Source of the DNA: Anaerobiospirillum sp. NML120449 | GTDB taxonomy: Bacteria; Pseudomonadota; Gammaproteobacteria; Enterobacterales; Succinivibrionaceae | Direction of reading: 5' to 3' | DNA length: 64,000 bases | NCBI RefSeq assembly: GCF_023051105.1 | Contig: NZ_JALKIL010000002.1 | Span: forward strand, 62,001-126,000 | Program-made: the position numbers and the translations under genes | Part shown: positions 42,996 through 51,851 of the stretch, in pieces | Numbering within the stretch: position 1 is the first letter of the stretch | Layout of the letters: each line of letters begins with the position of its first letter | The notes under the pieces: generated by a model | What the model saw: the letters and a program-made list of their open reading frames with translations, nothing else | What the model was told of the DNA's origin: nothing | Databases searched by the model: none

Positions 42996-43476
42996 TCAGA
43001 CAGACATAACTGCTGAACTTAATATCCCTGTACATGGGGACAGGGCTCCTGACCAGAGCCTGGCCCCGGCAGTGGCGGATGACCCTGTCACTGGATTTTG
43101 GAGCAGGTATTTACCTCCTTCACCCGGTCAGCCCTGCAAGGCTGGCCACAGCCCTGAGGGTCTGACCAGCCCGTAAGGACTGAAGTCTCATAAGGCGCCC
43201 TGTGGCAGCCTTGTGAGTGCATCAGAGCTTTGACCGGCCTGATGCACCTGAGGGCCTGACCTGCCCTGCAGTACTTTCCGGGTGAATTTCGGGCAAAAAA
43301 AAACCCGGACCTTTACAGCCTCAGACATAAACAAAAAATTGACCACAGTTTATGTCGGACTTTAAGGATATCCGGGTTCCTGGCAAGTTCAGTCAAAGCA
43401 CCATTGTCCATACTGCAAAATGACCACAGCAGTAAGGGCATGCTTGAATCAACTTTTATTTAGGAGCGTGTGCATT
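42996..43476. other. Gap between hpaI and hpaX
   Basis: About 480 bp, GC-rich, without a gene. It contains the long inverted repeat at 43302-43378 and should include the hpaX promoter or leader. Confidence 0.5.
43302..43378. repeat. Long imperfect inverted repeat between hpaI and hpaX
   Basis: Two 31-base arms (43302-43332 and 43348-43378), outer ends AACCCGGA/TCCGGGTT and inner ends GACATAAAC/GTTTATGTC, enclose a 15-base loop. A9 lies on the left, so on the minus strand it would act like an intrinsic terminator; on the plus strand no T-run follows. It may be a small non-autonomous element (MITE-like) or an RNA structure upstream of hpaX. Confidence 0.65.
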
Positions 43477-44838
43477 ATGAGCGCCCAAGCGACCAACCCT
43501 GCACAACAACACGAGAATTATACACCAGAGCAACAGGCGGTTATAAAGAAACTGTTTACCCGTCTGATCCTCTTCCTCTTCATTCTCTTCGTTTTCTCAT
43601 TCCTCGACCGAATCAACATCGGCTTTGCTGCCCTGACCATGGGAGAGGATATCGGTATTGATGCTACCGCCTTCGGTATTGCGATGACGCTGTTCTATGT
43701 CACCTATCTTATCGGTGGCATTCCGTCCAACGTTATTCTGTCCATCATTGGCGCCCGCAAATGGATTGCCATCATCATGGTGGCATGGGGCTTTGCATCG
43801 ACAGCAACCATGTTTGCCCAGGGACCAACCTCCCTGTACATCATCCGTATGCTCGTAGGTATTACCGAAGCAGGCTTCCTTCCAGGTATTCTTCTGTACC
43901 TGACCTACTGGTTCCCTTCATTCTTCCGCGCCCGCGCCAATGCACTGTTCATCGTAGCCATGCCATTTACTGCCGCCATCGGCTCGGCAGTATCCGGTTA
44001 CCTCCTGCAGATGGATGGTATCTGGGGCTTAACAGGCTGGCAGTGGCTGTTCCTGCTTGAGGGATTCCCTGCTGTAATCCTCGGTGTCTTCGTATGGATC
44101 TATCTTGTTGATTCTCCTGACAAGGCTACCTGGCTTACCGACAAGGAAAAAGAGACTCTTAAGGACATGATTGAAAAGGACAAGCTTACCCTTGTCCAGC
44201 CTGAAGGCCACAAGTCTTATGTTGCCCTGCAGCATGAGAGCAAGTGGAAGGGCGTTTTCACCATGCCTGTTATCCTGTATACCATCTCCTACTTCTGTCT
44301 GTGTAACTCACTGTCCGCATCCAACGTATGGACTCCACAGATCATCAAGAGCGTAGCAGGTCCTGACACATCAAATGCCATCATCGGTATTCTGGCCGGT
44401 ATTCCGCACCTTGTTACCATTGGTCTGATGCTCATCTGGGGACGCAGCTCAGACAGGATGCAGGAACGTAAGGTTCATACCATACTGCCATACATCATAG
44501 CCATGTCCGGATGGGTAATGTGTGCTGTGATGGCCTCAGCCAACATGCAGTACATTGGTATTATCATCGCAACAGCCGGTTCTTTCACCGCCATGGTACT
44601 GTTCTGGACCACTCCTGATCAGTGTATTTCAGACAGCGCCCGCGCCGTAGCCATCGCCGTTATCAACTCTGTTGGTAACATAGGCTCAGGTATCGGCCCT
44701 CTGGTTATTGGTGTTCTGTACGACAAGACAGGTTCTTTTGAGTCAGGTCTCATCTACGTATCTGTCCTGCTGGTAATTGGCTCTATCCTCCTGATCTTCA
44801 TCCCAATGGGCAGATCACGTCCAAGAGCAACTCCATAA
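43477..44838 (+). CDS. hpaX: HpaX, 4-hydroxyphenylacetate permease (MFS)
   Basis: Major facilitator of the anion:cation symporter type that imports 4-hydroxyphenylacetate across the inner membrane. I start it at ATG 43477 (MSAQATNPAQQH), with AGGAG ten bases before it; the frame is open to 43420. The 453 residues form 12 helices, with FSFLDRINIGFAALTMG in helix 1, SNVILSIIGARKWIAIIMV, and GITEAGFLPGILLYLTYWFP, typical of the ACS family. E. coli HpaX is 458 residues. A terminator follows at 45052, and hpaA comes next. Confidence 0.93.
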   Translation: MSAQATNPAQQHENYTPEQQAVIKKLFTRLILFLFILFVFSFLDRINIGFAALTMGEDIGIDATAFGIAMTLFYVTYLIGGIPSNVILSIIGARKWIAIIMVAWGFASTATMFAQGPTSLYIIRMLVGITEAGFLPGILLYLTYWFPSFFRARANALFIVAMPFTAAIGSAVSGYLLQMDGIWGLTGWQWLFLLEGFPAVILGVFVWIYLVDSPDKATWLTDKEKETLKDMIEKDKLTLVQPEGHKSYVALQHESKWKGVFTMPVILYTISYFCLCNSLSASNVWTPQIIKSVAGPDTSNAIIGILAGIPHLVTIGLMLIWGRSSDRMQERKVHTILPYIIAMSGWVMCAVMASANMQYIGIIIATAGSFTAMVLFWTTPDQCISDSARAVAIAVINSVGNIGSGIGPLVIGVLYDKTGSFESGLIYVSVLLVIGSILLIFIPMGRSRPRATP

Positions 44839-45719
44839 CAGCAAGCTTCAGGGATGTGATGGCGCCCACCTGTCACCTGTGGTCAGACCGGAGACCTGCA
44901 GCCTGCATCAGGCATGAAGCGGCAGCAGGTCTCCGGCCAGGTCCCAAGCCAGGCCCCCAGCCCAGGCCAGATCTCATGCCTGAGCCACGGCCCGGGCCCG
45001 CAGCAACAGACCAGAGCCATCAGCCCGGCAATCAGCTGATCAAATGCTTTCTGATACACCGGAGCGCCGTTCACGGCCTCCGGTGTATCATTTTTCAGCC
45101 CATCATTCCACAGCATACGTTCGCCCGGACACCCTGTCCCCATTCAGCCTTGACAGCCGAGCGCAACAGTCAGCCAGCAGCACCGACAGCAGCATCTGCC
45201 ACCTCCATGGTGATTTAGCCTCCTGCTGATAAATATCAGTGCCTTTTATGCACCAGCACGGCACAAAATGGCTGTTTTACCAATTTTTGAGCATCTGTCC
45301 CCTGGGAAGGCACTCAACAGTGCGCCTGAATAAAGGGCTAAAGCATGCATTTTGCTCATAATTGAGCATGATTATCATATTGGTCTGTTGTGCCTGTGAC
45401 GCAGGTCCTTACTTAGACCTGGACATTTGTCCTATCATAAATACCAGACATGACTGATAGACTGCAGCTGACAGAGGGCTGAAAAAGCAGAACCCTGCTT
45501 AACAACCCTGATAATCAGGCCGTGTATGACTCAATACCGGTCATGAAAATACAGCACTGCCATACCAGTCATACCAGGTAAGTGAAAGTGACGGAAAATA
45601 CCATGCCTGAAAAATCAGCTGTTTTTCCGACTGCCTGGTCAAGAGCGTACCTTATGGTATGGCTCTTTGTTAAATGGATTGTCTTACTGTTTAGATATTG
45701 AAAAATTGTTGGTTAGAAG
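44839..45719. other. Region between hpaX and hpaA
   Basis: 880 bp without a gene. It has a 12-bp perfect dyad (CCGGAGACCTGC...GCAGGTCTCCGG, 44888-44936) with no T-run, the hpaX terminator at 45052-45095, then an AT-rich stretch (45230-45719) that should hold the hpaA promoter. Confidence 0.5.
45052..45095 (+). terminator. Terminator after hpaX
   Basis: A perfect 13-bp stem TGATACACCGGAG / CTCCGGTGTATCA with a 13-base loop is followed by T5. Confidence 0.88.
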
Positions 45720-46646
45720 ATGGCAATTAGAAATATCGATGTAGCAAAGGATAATTTAACTTTCGGCAAGTTAAATGACGTGAGCTACCGCTCCTTTTCG
45801 CATATGGCGTCCTTCTACGGCCGCTTTATGGAGCCTCACCGTCACGAGGGCTATTTCCAGCTCCATTACATTGACTTTGGCTACATTAACCTCAACCTTG
45901 ACGACTCGGTGAACCTTACTCCCAAGGTGCCACTGCTCATTCTTACTCCACCGTCTGCGCCGCACTCATTCTTCACCACCAATGAGACCACCGGTCACGT
46001 GCTTACAGTAAGAGAGAGTCTGATTACCCCTATTATTGAGAAGCTGTACCACTCAAACCCTAATATCATTCTTAACAAGGCTGTCTTCCTCTCCTTTGCC
46101 GAAAACAGCGAGATTAAGAAGAATATTGACCGCTTCTTCCGTATTATTCAGAGCTCCATTGAGAATGTGGACACTGATCAGGATCTGGTACTGTCCCACC
46201 TGGTACAGTCCCTGTTCTCCTATATTCTGTGCAAGCGCGAGTTCAAGGACAGCCTTACCGTAGCTCCCATGGTCAATGGCGATCTCACCATTTTCCAGAA
46301 CTTTATCAAGCTTATCGAGGCCAACTACCACAAGCAGCTGTCAGTTCCTGACTATGCCCGCCTGCTGTCCATTACCGACTCCAAGCTCAAGGACATGTGC
46401 CGCCGCTTCTCATCGCTTCCTCCTAAGCGCATGATTTTCGAGCGTGTCCTGCTTGAGGCCAAGCGCCGTCTGGTCTACTCAGATCGCAGCATCAACCAGA
46501 TTGCAGCAGATCTTGGCTTTACTGATCCTTCATACTTTGCCCGCTTCTTTGTGCGCTGTGTAGGCCAGACACCATCACAGTGGCGCAAGCGCAGCAAGAA
46601 CATGCAGCACATCTACCAGGATATTCACCATATCACTACAGTGTAA
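45720..46646 (+). CDS. hpaA: HpaA, AraC-family activator of the hpa genes
   Basis: Transcription factor of 308 residues. The N-terminal cupin-like sensor domain contains EPHRHEGYFQLHYIDFG and PPSAPHSFFTT. The C-terminal AraC domain (about 200-295) has two helix-turn-helix units, including LSVPDYARLLSITDSKLKDM and INQIAADLGFTDPSYFARFF, ending GQTPSQWRKR. In E. coli W HpaA activates hpaBC in response to 4-hydroxyphenylacetate. Position between hpaX and hpaB matches that cluster. It has its own terminator. No hpaR repressor gene is in the window. Confidence 0.93.
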   Translation: MAIRNIDVAKDNLTFGKLNDVSYRSFSHMASFYGRFMEPHRHEGYFQLHYIDFGYINLNLDDSVNLTPKVPLLILTPPSAPHSFFTTNETTGHVLTVRESLITPIIEKLYHSNPNIILNKAVFLSFAENSEIKKNIDRFFRIIQSSIENVDTDQDLVLSHLVQSLFSYILCKREFKDSLTVAPMVNGDLTIFQNFIKLIEANYHKQLSVPDYARLLSITDSKLKDMCRRFSSLPPKRMIFERVLLEAKRRLVYSDRSINQIAADLGFTDPSYFARFFVRCVGQTPSQWRKRSKNMQHIYQDIHHITTV

Positions 46647-46720
46647 TCACCACGCTACCTGCTCAGGCGCAGCCGCGCCTGCGCTCAGAAGCAGCGGCGG
46701 CGTACTCCAGTACACTTATA

Positions 46721-46753
46721 ATTAAGGGCAGCCTATGGCTGCCCTTAATTTTT
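46721..46753 (+). terminator. Terminator after hpaA
   Basis: ATTAAGGGCAGCC-TAT-GGCTGCCCTTAAT is a 13-bp perfect stem, followed by TTTT. Confidence 0.9.
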
Positions 46754-46957
46754 CCCACCACCTCAATCCCGCCCGCCCCCTGGCAGGCTCACAAACCTGC
46801 CCGCATCCGTGCATACCGTAAGCATCTCCTCCATGCTGCGACAAGAATCTCCTCCATACCGAGACTTGCCATACTCTATCAGCTCGCACAGCCATCCTTA
46901 TATAACCACAGTCCAGCCACAGCCCTGACATCTTATTCAGACTGCATACTGTCGGCA

Positions 46958-47068
46958 CCGGCCGGCATCCGGCAGCAGGATACCTCCGACCGGCGTCCGG
47001 TTGCAGGATACCTCCGGCCGACATCCGGCGGCAGGATGCCTCTGACCGGCGTCCGGCAGCAGGATGCC
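46958..47068. repeat. 28-bp tandem repeat, four copies
   Basis: Units containing CCGGCGTCCGG and CAGGAT(A/G)CC recur at 28-bp spacing (CAGGA at 46976, 47004, 47032 and 47060). The array is GC-rich and non-coding. Confidence 0.85.
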
Positions 47069-47312
47069 GACTGCAGGCAATTGCATCCATTGAGCCGCCA
47101 TTGAGCAGCTGCCCAGGGCACAGCATGAACCTCTGTCTGGCGGCGCCCGCCCCTGGGCCGGAGCACAGTTACTCATCCTGTCATTTCACAAGGTCTGTGC
47201 CCATAAAGCACAGCGTCACCTGAGTGCTACCAGGCACTCAGCCTGGCGCTAAAAAGCATGCACGTAAGGGGCTTCATGGGCCACACTCTCCAAAAGACCC
47301 GATATTTCAACT

Positions 47313-47326
47313 AAAAGTACCATTTT
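47313..47326 (+). repeat. Dispersed AAAAGTACCATTTT element, copy 2
   Basis: Exact copy of the 14-mer found at 33721 (minus) and 47846. An inverted GGTACT word lies 140 bp downstream (47461-47466). Confidence 0.7.
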
Positions 47327-47845
47327 GTGTTTTTACATCCATAAACCTGGAACTTCAGGGCAGAAAACACCTTTTTATGCCGCATGCAGCCAAATATGCC
47401 CATAAAATTGGCTTATACATGCTGTTTGGCTATAGAGAATTCAGGATCCCAGTGACTTTTTGGTACTGAAACAGCCCTTTCAGGCTGCTACTGCCCCTGG
47501 CTGTGCGTCACGGCTGTATTCAGCCTGGAAAGGCTGGCTGATGCATGGTGAAAAAGCAGCTGCAGGGAGGTGAAAAAAAAGGGGAATCAGGGCAGGTTTT
47601 AAGCCTGGACAGACTCAAAAGTGACATAAAGCACCCGGTATACAGGCCATTTTTCGGACCCAGTCACATTTTTTGATGACGGTTGATGTCAGCGAGGTGA
47701 TACTGTTTATCAACAGAGCGATACCTATCAACAATAAGCATGCCATATGGGTCAATTTGCGGATCTTTTATCACGATCAATGTTCCTTTTTGTGACCTGG
47801 GATTGAAATTTCACAACCTTACTGGGATACAAGAAACTTCAGCCG

Positions 47846-47859
47846 AAAAGTACCATTTT
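47846..47859 (+). repeat. Dispersed AAAAGTACCATTTT element, copy 3
   Basis: Exact copy of the 14-mer, 94 bp before the hpaB start codon, so it could overlap the hpaB control region. Confidence 0.7.
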
Positions 47860-47952
47860 CCAGTCCAAATGTTAATTAAAAAGACAGCGCTCAATACCTA
47901 AAATGAAGTCATTGAGTTCCCAACATCAACAACATCTGAGAGGACCTGATCG

Positions 47953-49512
47953 ATGCTTTACGATGATTATCGCCAAGATAAAAAGCGCCCATTCAACAGC
48001 AAGGAGTTATTCCAGTCTTTCCAGGATGGTCGTGAGATTTATGCTTACGGCAAGCGCGTAGAAGACGTAACCACCCACCCGGCCTTCAGAAACTCTGCCG
48101 CCTCCATTGGCAAGATTTATGACGCACTCCACGATCCTGAGTACAAGGACAAGCTGTGCTGGGACACCGACACCGGTTCTGGCGGTTACACCCACAAGTT
48201 CTTCCGCTATGCCCGCAGCCGCGATGAATTAAAGGCACAGCGTGATGCTATCGCTGACTGGTCCCGCCTCTCTTATGGCTGGATGGGCCGTACCCCTGAC
48301 TACAAGGCCGCTTTCTGTAACGTTTTAGGTGCTTATCCTGAGTTCTACGGCCGCTTCGAGCAGAACGCCCGTACCTGGTACAAGCGCATTCAGGAGAGCG
48401 TACTTTACTTCAACCATGCCATCGTTAATCCACCAATTGACCGTCACAAGCCAGTTAACGAGGTTAAGGACGTCTACATCAAGCTGGTTGAGGAAAGAGA
48501 TTCCGGCATCGTAGTATCCGGCGCCAAGGTAGTTGCCACCAACTCCGCTCTGACCCACTACAACTTCATCGGCTTCGGTTCTGCCCAGGTTATGGGTGAT
48601 GACCCTGACTTCGCCCTGATGTTCGTAGCTCCAATGGATGCTCAAGGCGTCAAGCTGATTTCCCGTGCCTCCTATGAGCTCGTAGCCGGTGTTACCGGTT
48701 CCCCATTTGACTACCCTCTGTCCTCCCGATTTGACGAGAACGACGCCATTCTGGTTCTGGACAATGTATTCATCCCATGGGAGAACGTCTTAATTTACAA
48801 GGACTTCGAGCGCGCCCGTAACTGGACCATGCAGGGTGGCTTTGCCCGTCTGTTCCCATTCCAGGCCTGCGTACGCTTTGCCGTAAAGCTCGACTTCCTG
48901 GCCGGTTTATTACAGAAGTCCCTTGAGTGCACCGGCGTAAGTGAGTTCCGTGGTGTACAGGCTGACCTTGGTGAAGTAGTTACCTGGCGTCACATGTTCT
49001 GGGCTCTGACCGATGCCATGTGGGCTGAGGCTGAAGAGTGGCGCGGTGGTGCATGGATGCCTGACACCAAGTCCATCATGACCTACCGTGTAATGGCTCC
49101 AATGGCCTACGCCAAGATCAAGAACATTGTTGAGCGCAATCTGACCTCCGGTCTGGTCTACCTGCCATCCTCAATCCGCGATATGAACAATCCTGAGATT
49201 GAGAAGTACCTGGCCAAGTACGTACGTGGCTCCAACGGTATGGACTTCGAGGAGCGCATCAAGATCCTCAAGCTCATGTGGGATGCTATCGGCTCCGAGT
49301 TCGGCGGCCGTCACGAGCTGTATGAGATCAACTACACCGGCTCTCAGGACGAAATCCGCATGCAGTGCTTACGTCAGGCCAAGGCCTCCGGCGCAATGAA
49401 GGAGATGACTGACCTGGTTGACCGCTGCCTGAGCGATTACGATCGCAAGGGATGGAAGACTCCTATCTACCACAACAACGACGATCTCGTTAAGTTAGAA
49501 GAATTAGTTTAA
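47953..49512 (+). CDS. hpaB: HpaB, 4-hydroxyphenylacetate 3-monooxygenase, oxygenase component
   Basis: FADH2-dependent monooxygenase that hydroxylates 4-hydroxyphenylacetate to homoprotocatechuate, the entry step. The 519-residue length is near that of E. coli HpaB (520). Features include SYGWMGRTPDYKAAF, the flavin-contact region VYIKLVEERDSGIVVSGAKV with TNSALTHYNFIGFGSAQV, FDENDAILVLDNVFIPWENV, and the C-terminal NYTGSQDEIRMQCLRQAKAS. AGAGGA precedes the ATG. hpaC follows by seven bases. The enzyme requires O2 and reduced FAD from HpaC. Confidence 0.96.
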   Translation: MLYDDYRQDKKRPFNSKELFQSFQDGREIYAYGKRVEDVTTHPAFRNSAASIGKIYDALHDPEYKDKLCWDTDTGSGGYTHKFFRYARSRDELKAQRDAIADWSRLSYGWMGRTPDYKAAFCNVLGAYPEFYGRFEQNARTWYKRIQESVLYFNHAIVNPPIDRHKPVNEVKDVYIKLVEERDSGIVVSGAKVVATNSALTHYNFIGFGSAQVMGDDPDFALMFVAPMDAQGVKLISRASYELVAGVTGSPFDYPLSSRFDENDAILVLDNVFIPWENVLIYKDFERARNWTMQGGFARLFPFQACVRFAVKLDFLAGLLQKSLECTGVSEFRGVQADLGEVVTWRHMFWALTDAMWAEAEEWRGGAWMPDTKSIMTYRVMAPMAYAKIKNIVERNLTSGLVYLPSSIRDMNNPEIEKYLAKYVRGSNGMDFEERIKILKLMWDAIGSEFGGRHELYEINYTGSQDEIRMQCLRQAKASGAMKEMTDLVDRCLSDYDRKGWKTPIYHNNDDLVKLEELV

Positions 49513-49524
49513 GAAGAGGTGAAC

Positions 49525-50025
49525 ATGTCTGACGACGTAGAGGCAATGCGCCTTTCCTTTAGAGATTCCATGGCCAATCTGGCTGCTGCCGTTAACGTGG
49601 TAACCACCAATGGTGAGGCAGGCAAGTGCGGTATTACCGCTACAGCAGTAATGTCCATTACTGATACCCCTCCTACCGTACTGGTTGCTGTTAACAAAAA
49701 GAGCGAGATGAACCAGGTATTCCAGGGTAACGGCACAATGTGTGTCAACGTTCTTGCCGAGGGTCAGGATGAAGTGGCCGCCCACTTCGCCGGCATGAAA
49801 GGCTCTACCATGGAAGAGCGTTTTCAGGATCCAAGTTGGGAAGAAGGTTCTCTGTCTCAGCCGGTCAATACAGGCGCCATATCGTCACTTGAAGGTGTGA
49901 TCTGCAAGCAGGACGAACTGGGCACACATAACCTCTACTTTGTTGAGCTTAAGAATATCGTTGTCAGACCACATAATGCCCTGCTCTACTTCAATCGCAA
50001 GTTCATGAGCCTTAACAGGGAATAA
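49525..50025 (+). CDS. hpaC: HpaC, flavin reductase partner of HpaB
   Basis: NAD(P)H:flavin oxidoreductase supplying FADH2 to HpaB. I start it at ATG 49525 (MSDDVEAMRLSFRDS), with GAGG just upstream; an in-frame GTG lies at 49519. The 166 residues show the flavin reductase-like fold: FRDSMANLAAAVNVVTTNGE, GITATAVMSITDTPPTVLVA, NQVFQGNGTMCVNVL and GAISSLEGVICKQDELGTHN. E. coli HpaC is 170 residues. It is the last gene of the cluster and a terminator follows. Confidence 0.94.
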   Translation: MSDDVEAMRLSFRDSMANLAAAVNVVTTNGEAGKCGITATAVMSITDTPPTVLVAVNKKSEMNQVFQGNGTMCVNVLAEGQDEVAAHFAGMKGSTMEERFQDPSWEEGSLSQPVNTGAISSLEGVICKQDELGTHNLYFVELKNIVVRPHNALLYFNRKFMSLNRE

Positions 50026-50449
50026 AAGCAAGCTCTCTTCAAACTGACTCGTCCGGCTCCCACCTGAGCCGGACAACTGAAGATGGTGCCGGAGGCCACA
50101 GCCCCCAGCACCATCTTTTTTTCGCCCTCCTGACGACGCCCCACCACCGCGCCGTCACCGGCGCGCCGGCAGCGGCGCCTCCGCCGCTTTCCCCGCCGCC
50201 TTAACCTCAGCAGCGCCCGCGTTCAGTCCTGTGCCTCAGACAACTGCAGTGATCCTGCACGCCGCCACGGCCGCTTGGAGTATCAGCAGCCGCCCCTGTA
50301 ACTGCTGCCCGTCCCTGCTTCCTGCCCTCACTGTCTCATCACATCACTTCGTGCTTAGTCATGAAATTTCCCACAGGCTGTTACGGACGGTTCCTGTCAG
50401 CAGATGTCCCAGTCTGAGGCCATGCATTTTCGGATGTATGACAGATTTG
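50026..50449. other. Region after hpaC
   Basis: It holds two hairpins (the dyad GTCCGGCTC...GAGCCGGAC at 50051-50074 and the terminator) and C-rich non-coding DNA with one TTTCCCACA word (50367-50375). Confidence 0.5.
50080..50122 (+). terminator. Terminator after hpaBC
   Basis: AAGATGGTGC / GCACCATCTT, 10-bp stem with an 18-base loop, followed by a T-run. It closes the hpa cluster. Confidence 0.88.
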
Positions 50450-50478
50450 TTGAACGGGTATGGTGCCGGGACTATAAT
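50450..50478 (+). promoter_or_regulatory. Strong sigma-70 type promoter for the small secreted protein
   Basis: TTGAAC (50450-50455), a 17-bp spacer and TATAAT (50473-50478) match the consensus well. The transcript would start near 50485, about 30 bases before the ATG at 50515. Confidence 0.75.
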
Positions 50479-50514
50479 GCACGCAACCTTAATAACAATC
50501 TGCCTGAGGTTTTT

Positions 50515-50748
50515 ATGAAAAAGCTCGTTTTATCAATGGTCATTACTGCTGCAGCGGCTGCCGCTTTTGCCGGCTCTGCATTTGCCAGGGATGTCTGGGT
50601 CAATGGTTACACCCGCTCTGACGGCACCGAGGTAAGAGGCCATTACCGCTCCGCACCTGACAGCAGCTACAACAACAACTGGTCAACCGAAGGTAATGTA
50701 AATCCTTATACCGGTGAGAGCGGCACCAGAGAGCGTCGCAACTACTAA
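50515..50748 (+). CDS. Small secreted protein of unknown function
   Basis: A 77-residue protein starting MKKLVLSMVITAAAAAAF, a clear Sec signal peptide probably cleaved after GSAFA. The mature part of about 53 residues contains VNGYTRSDGTEVRGHYRS and NVNPYTGESG. Similar GY.R.DGT.V..HYR and N.NPYTG motifs recur in small exported proteins of many proteobacteria whose role is not known to me. Its promoter is consensus-like, so it may be abundant. A longer frame to 50404 lacks signal character before this Met and includes the promoter, so I reject that start. Confidence 0.8.
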   Translation: MKKLVLSMVITAAAAAAFAGSAFARDVWVNGYTRSDGTEVRGHYRSAPDSSYNNNWSTEGNVNPYTGESGTRERRNY

Positions 50749-51748
50749 CTCTGTCCGGCTGCCGCCCAGCCTGCGGGCTGGTTCAGGCAATTGAGCCGGC
50801 ACGACACGCGCCTGCGCAGGCGCGCACACGCTCCGGCTTCACGCCCATCAGTCCTGCAGCGCCTTACTGTCCTGCAGGACATGATGACCAGGCGCCCGCT
50901 CTTATTGCCCCAGGCTGCCTGATCATACTGTCCGCCTGCAGCATCCGTCAGCACAGACAGATGCCAGCAGGCGGCCATCACTCCTCACCCTCTCCTAAAC
51001 CCCGCCTTAAACCGGCTCTAAGACCATCCATCAAAAGTTCTCAACAGAGCCCGAACTCGCACAGCCGCCCCGGCTGCCTCCGCCCCGACCTGCCTGACTG
51101 CCCAGCCCGCTTTTCCCACAGGCTGTGATTTCATGTTTTTTCATCGTTTCGGCTCATTTAAGCCCGTTTTTGCTCGATTTTTCATGCTTTTTCGCCGAAA
51201 TTTTGAAAAATCAGCCTGGCCTTGCACCAGCACATCCGCGCCGGCTGCCACCATCCCCGACCTGCCTGCCTGACTGCCCTGCCCGCTTTTCCCACAGGCT
51301 GTGATTTCATGTTTTTTCATCGTTTCGGCTCATTTCAGCCCATTTTTACTCGATTTTTCATGCTTTTTCGCCGAAATTTTGCAAAATCAGCCACTTTTCT
51401 GATCCCCGCACGAGCGGCTTAACGCCTCGCTTTCCATAATGACAGTTCGCCTCCAGGTCATCTCCGGTTATCAGCCAGCTCCGCCCGGCCCGCCCCGCCC
51501 CGGCTCAGTCTGCCCCTGTTTCCACAGTGCCTGAGATTCCAGCCCTGCATGCCCGCTGCCTTATAAGCCGGGTCCATATTGCCAGCTCCACATGCTCTTC
51601 ATGATGCAGCAGGCACAAGCCATGTGGCGGCAGACCGGTCCCTGCAGCTGAGTGCACGTCCAGGCCAGGGCCTGTCCAGCCGGGCTGCCATGGCCGAAGG
51701 GTCATTCCATGCCTGCACAATGGCAGCTGTGAGTCTGGCCGCGCCCAT
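50749..51748. other. C-rich non-coding region before mnmG's end
   Basis: One kb without a gene. It contains two direct copies of a roughly 150-bp segment, each with TTTCCCACA. The plus strand is strongly C-rich, as expected on the left side of the proposed origin. Confidence 0.5.
51070..51392. repeat. Two direct copies of a roughly 150-bp segment
   Basis: Copies at about 51070-51216 and 51241-51392, offset 176 bp at the shared TTTTCCCACAGG. Both run from CGGCTGCC through GTGATTTCATG to AAATCAGCC with few differences. Each has TTTCCCACA (51112-51120 and 51288-51296), the word clustered further right in the proposed origin, and a dyad of TTTCGGC...GCCGAAA. Confidence 0.85.
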
Positions 51749-51789
51749 GAAAAAGCGCCTTATGAATTCCTTCACAAGGCGCCTTTTTA
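51749..51789 (-). terminator. Terminator after mnmG
   Basis: On the minus strand AAGGCGC...GCGCCTT with a single bulge near one end is followed by T5. It lies about 65 bp past the mnmG stop. Confidence 0.75.
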
Positions 51790-51851
51790 AGCCGGTTGCG
51801 TTGAGAGCTGATCTCGGGCTTCTGCCTTAAGCAGCAGGCCGCTGTGTGCTC

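Larger units (their letters stand above)
46647..47952. other. Region between hpaA and hpaB
   Basis: 1.3 kb with no credible gene. It contains the hpaA terminator, a 28-bp tandem repeat (46958-47068), two copies of the 14-bp AAAAGTACCATTTT element (47313 and 47846) and AT-rich DNA near hpaB (47640-47940). Open frames here (for example 47224-47469 plus) show no family resemblance. Confidence 0.5.
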
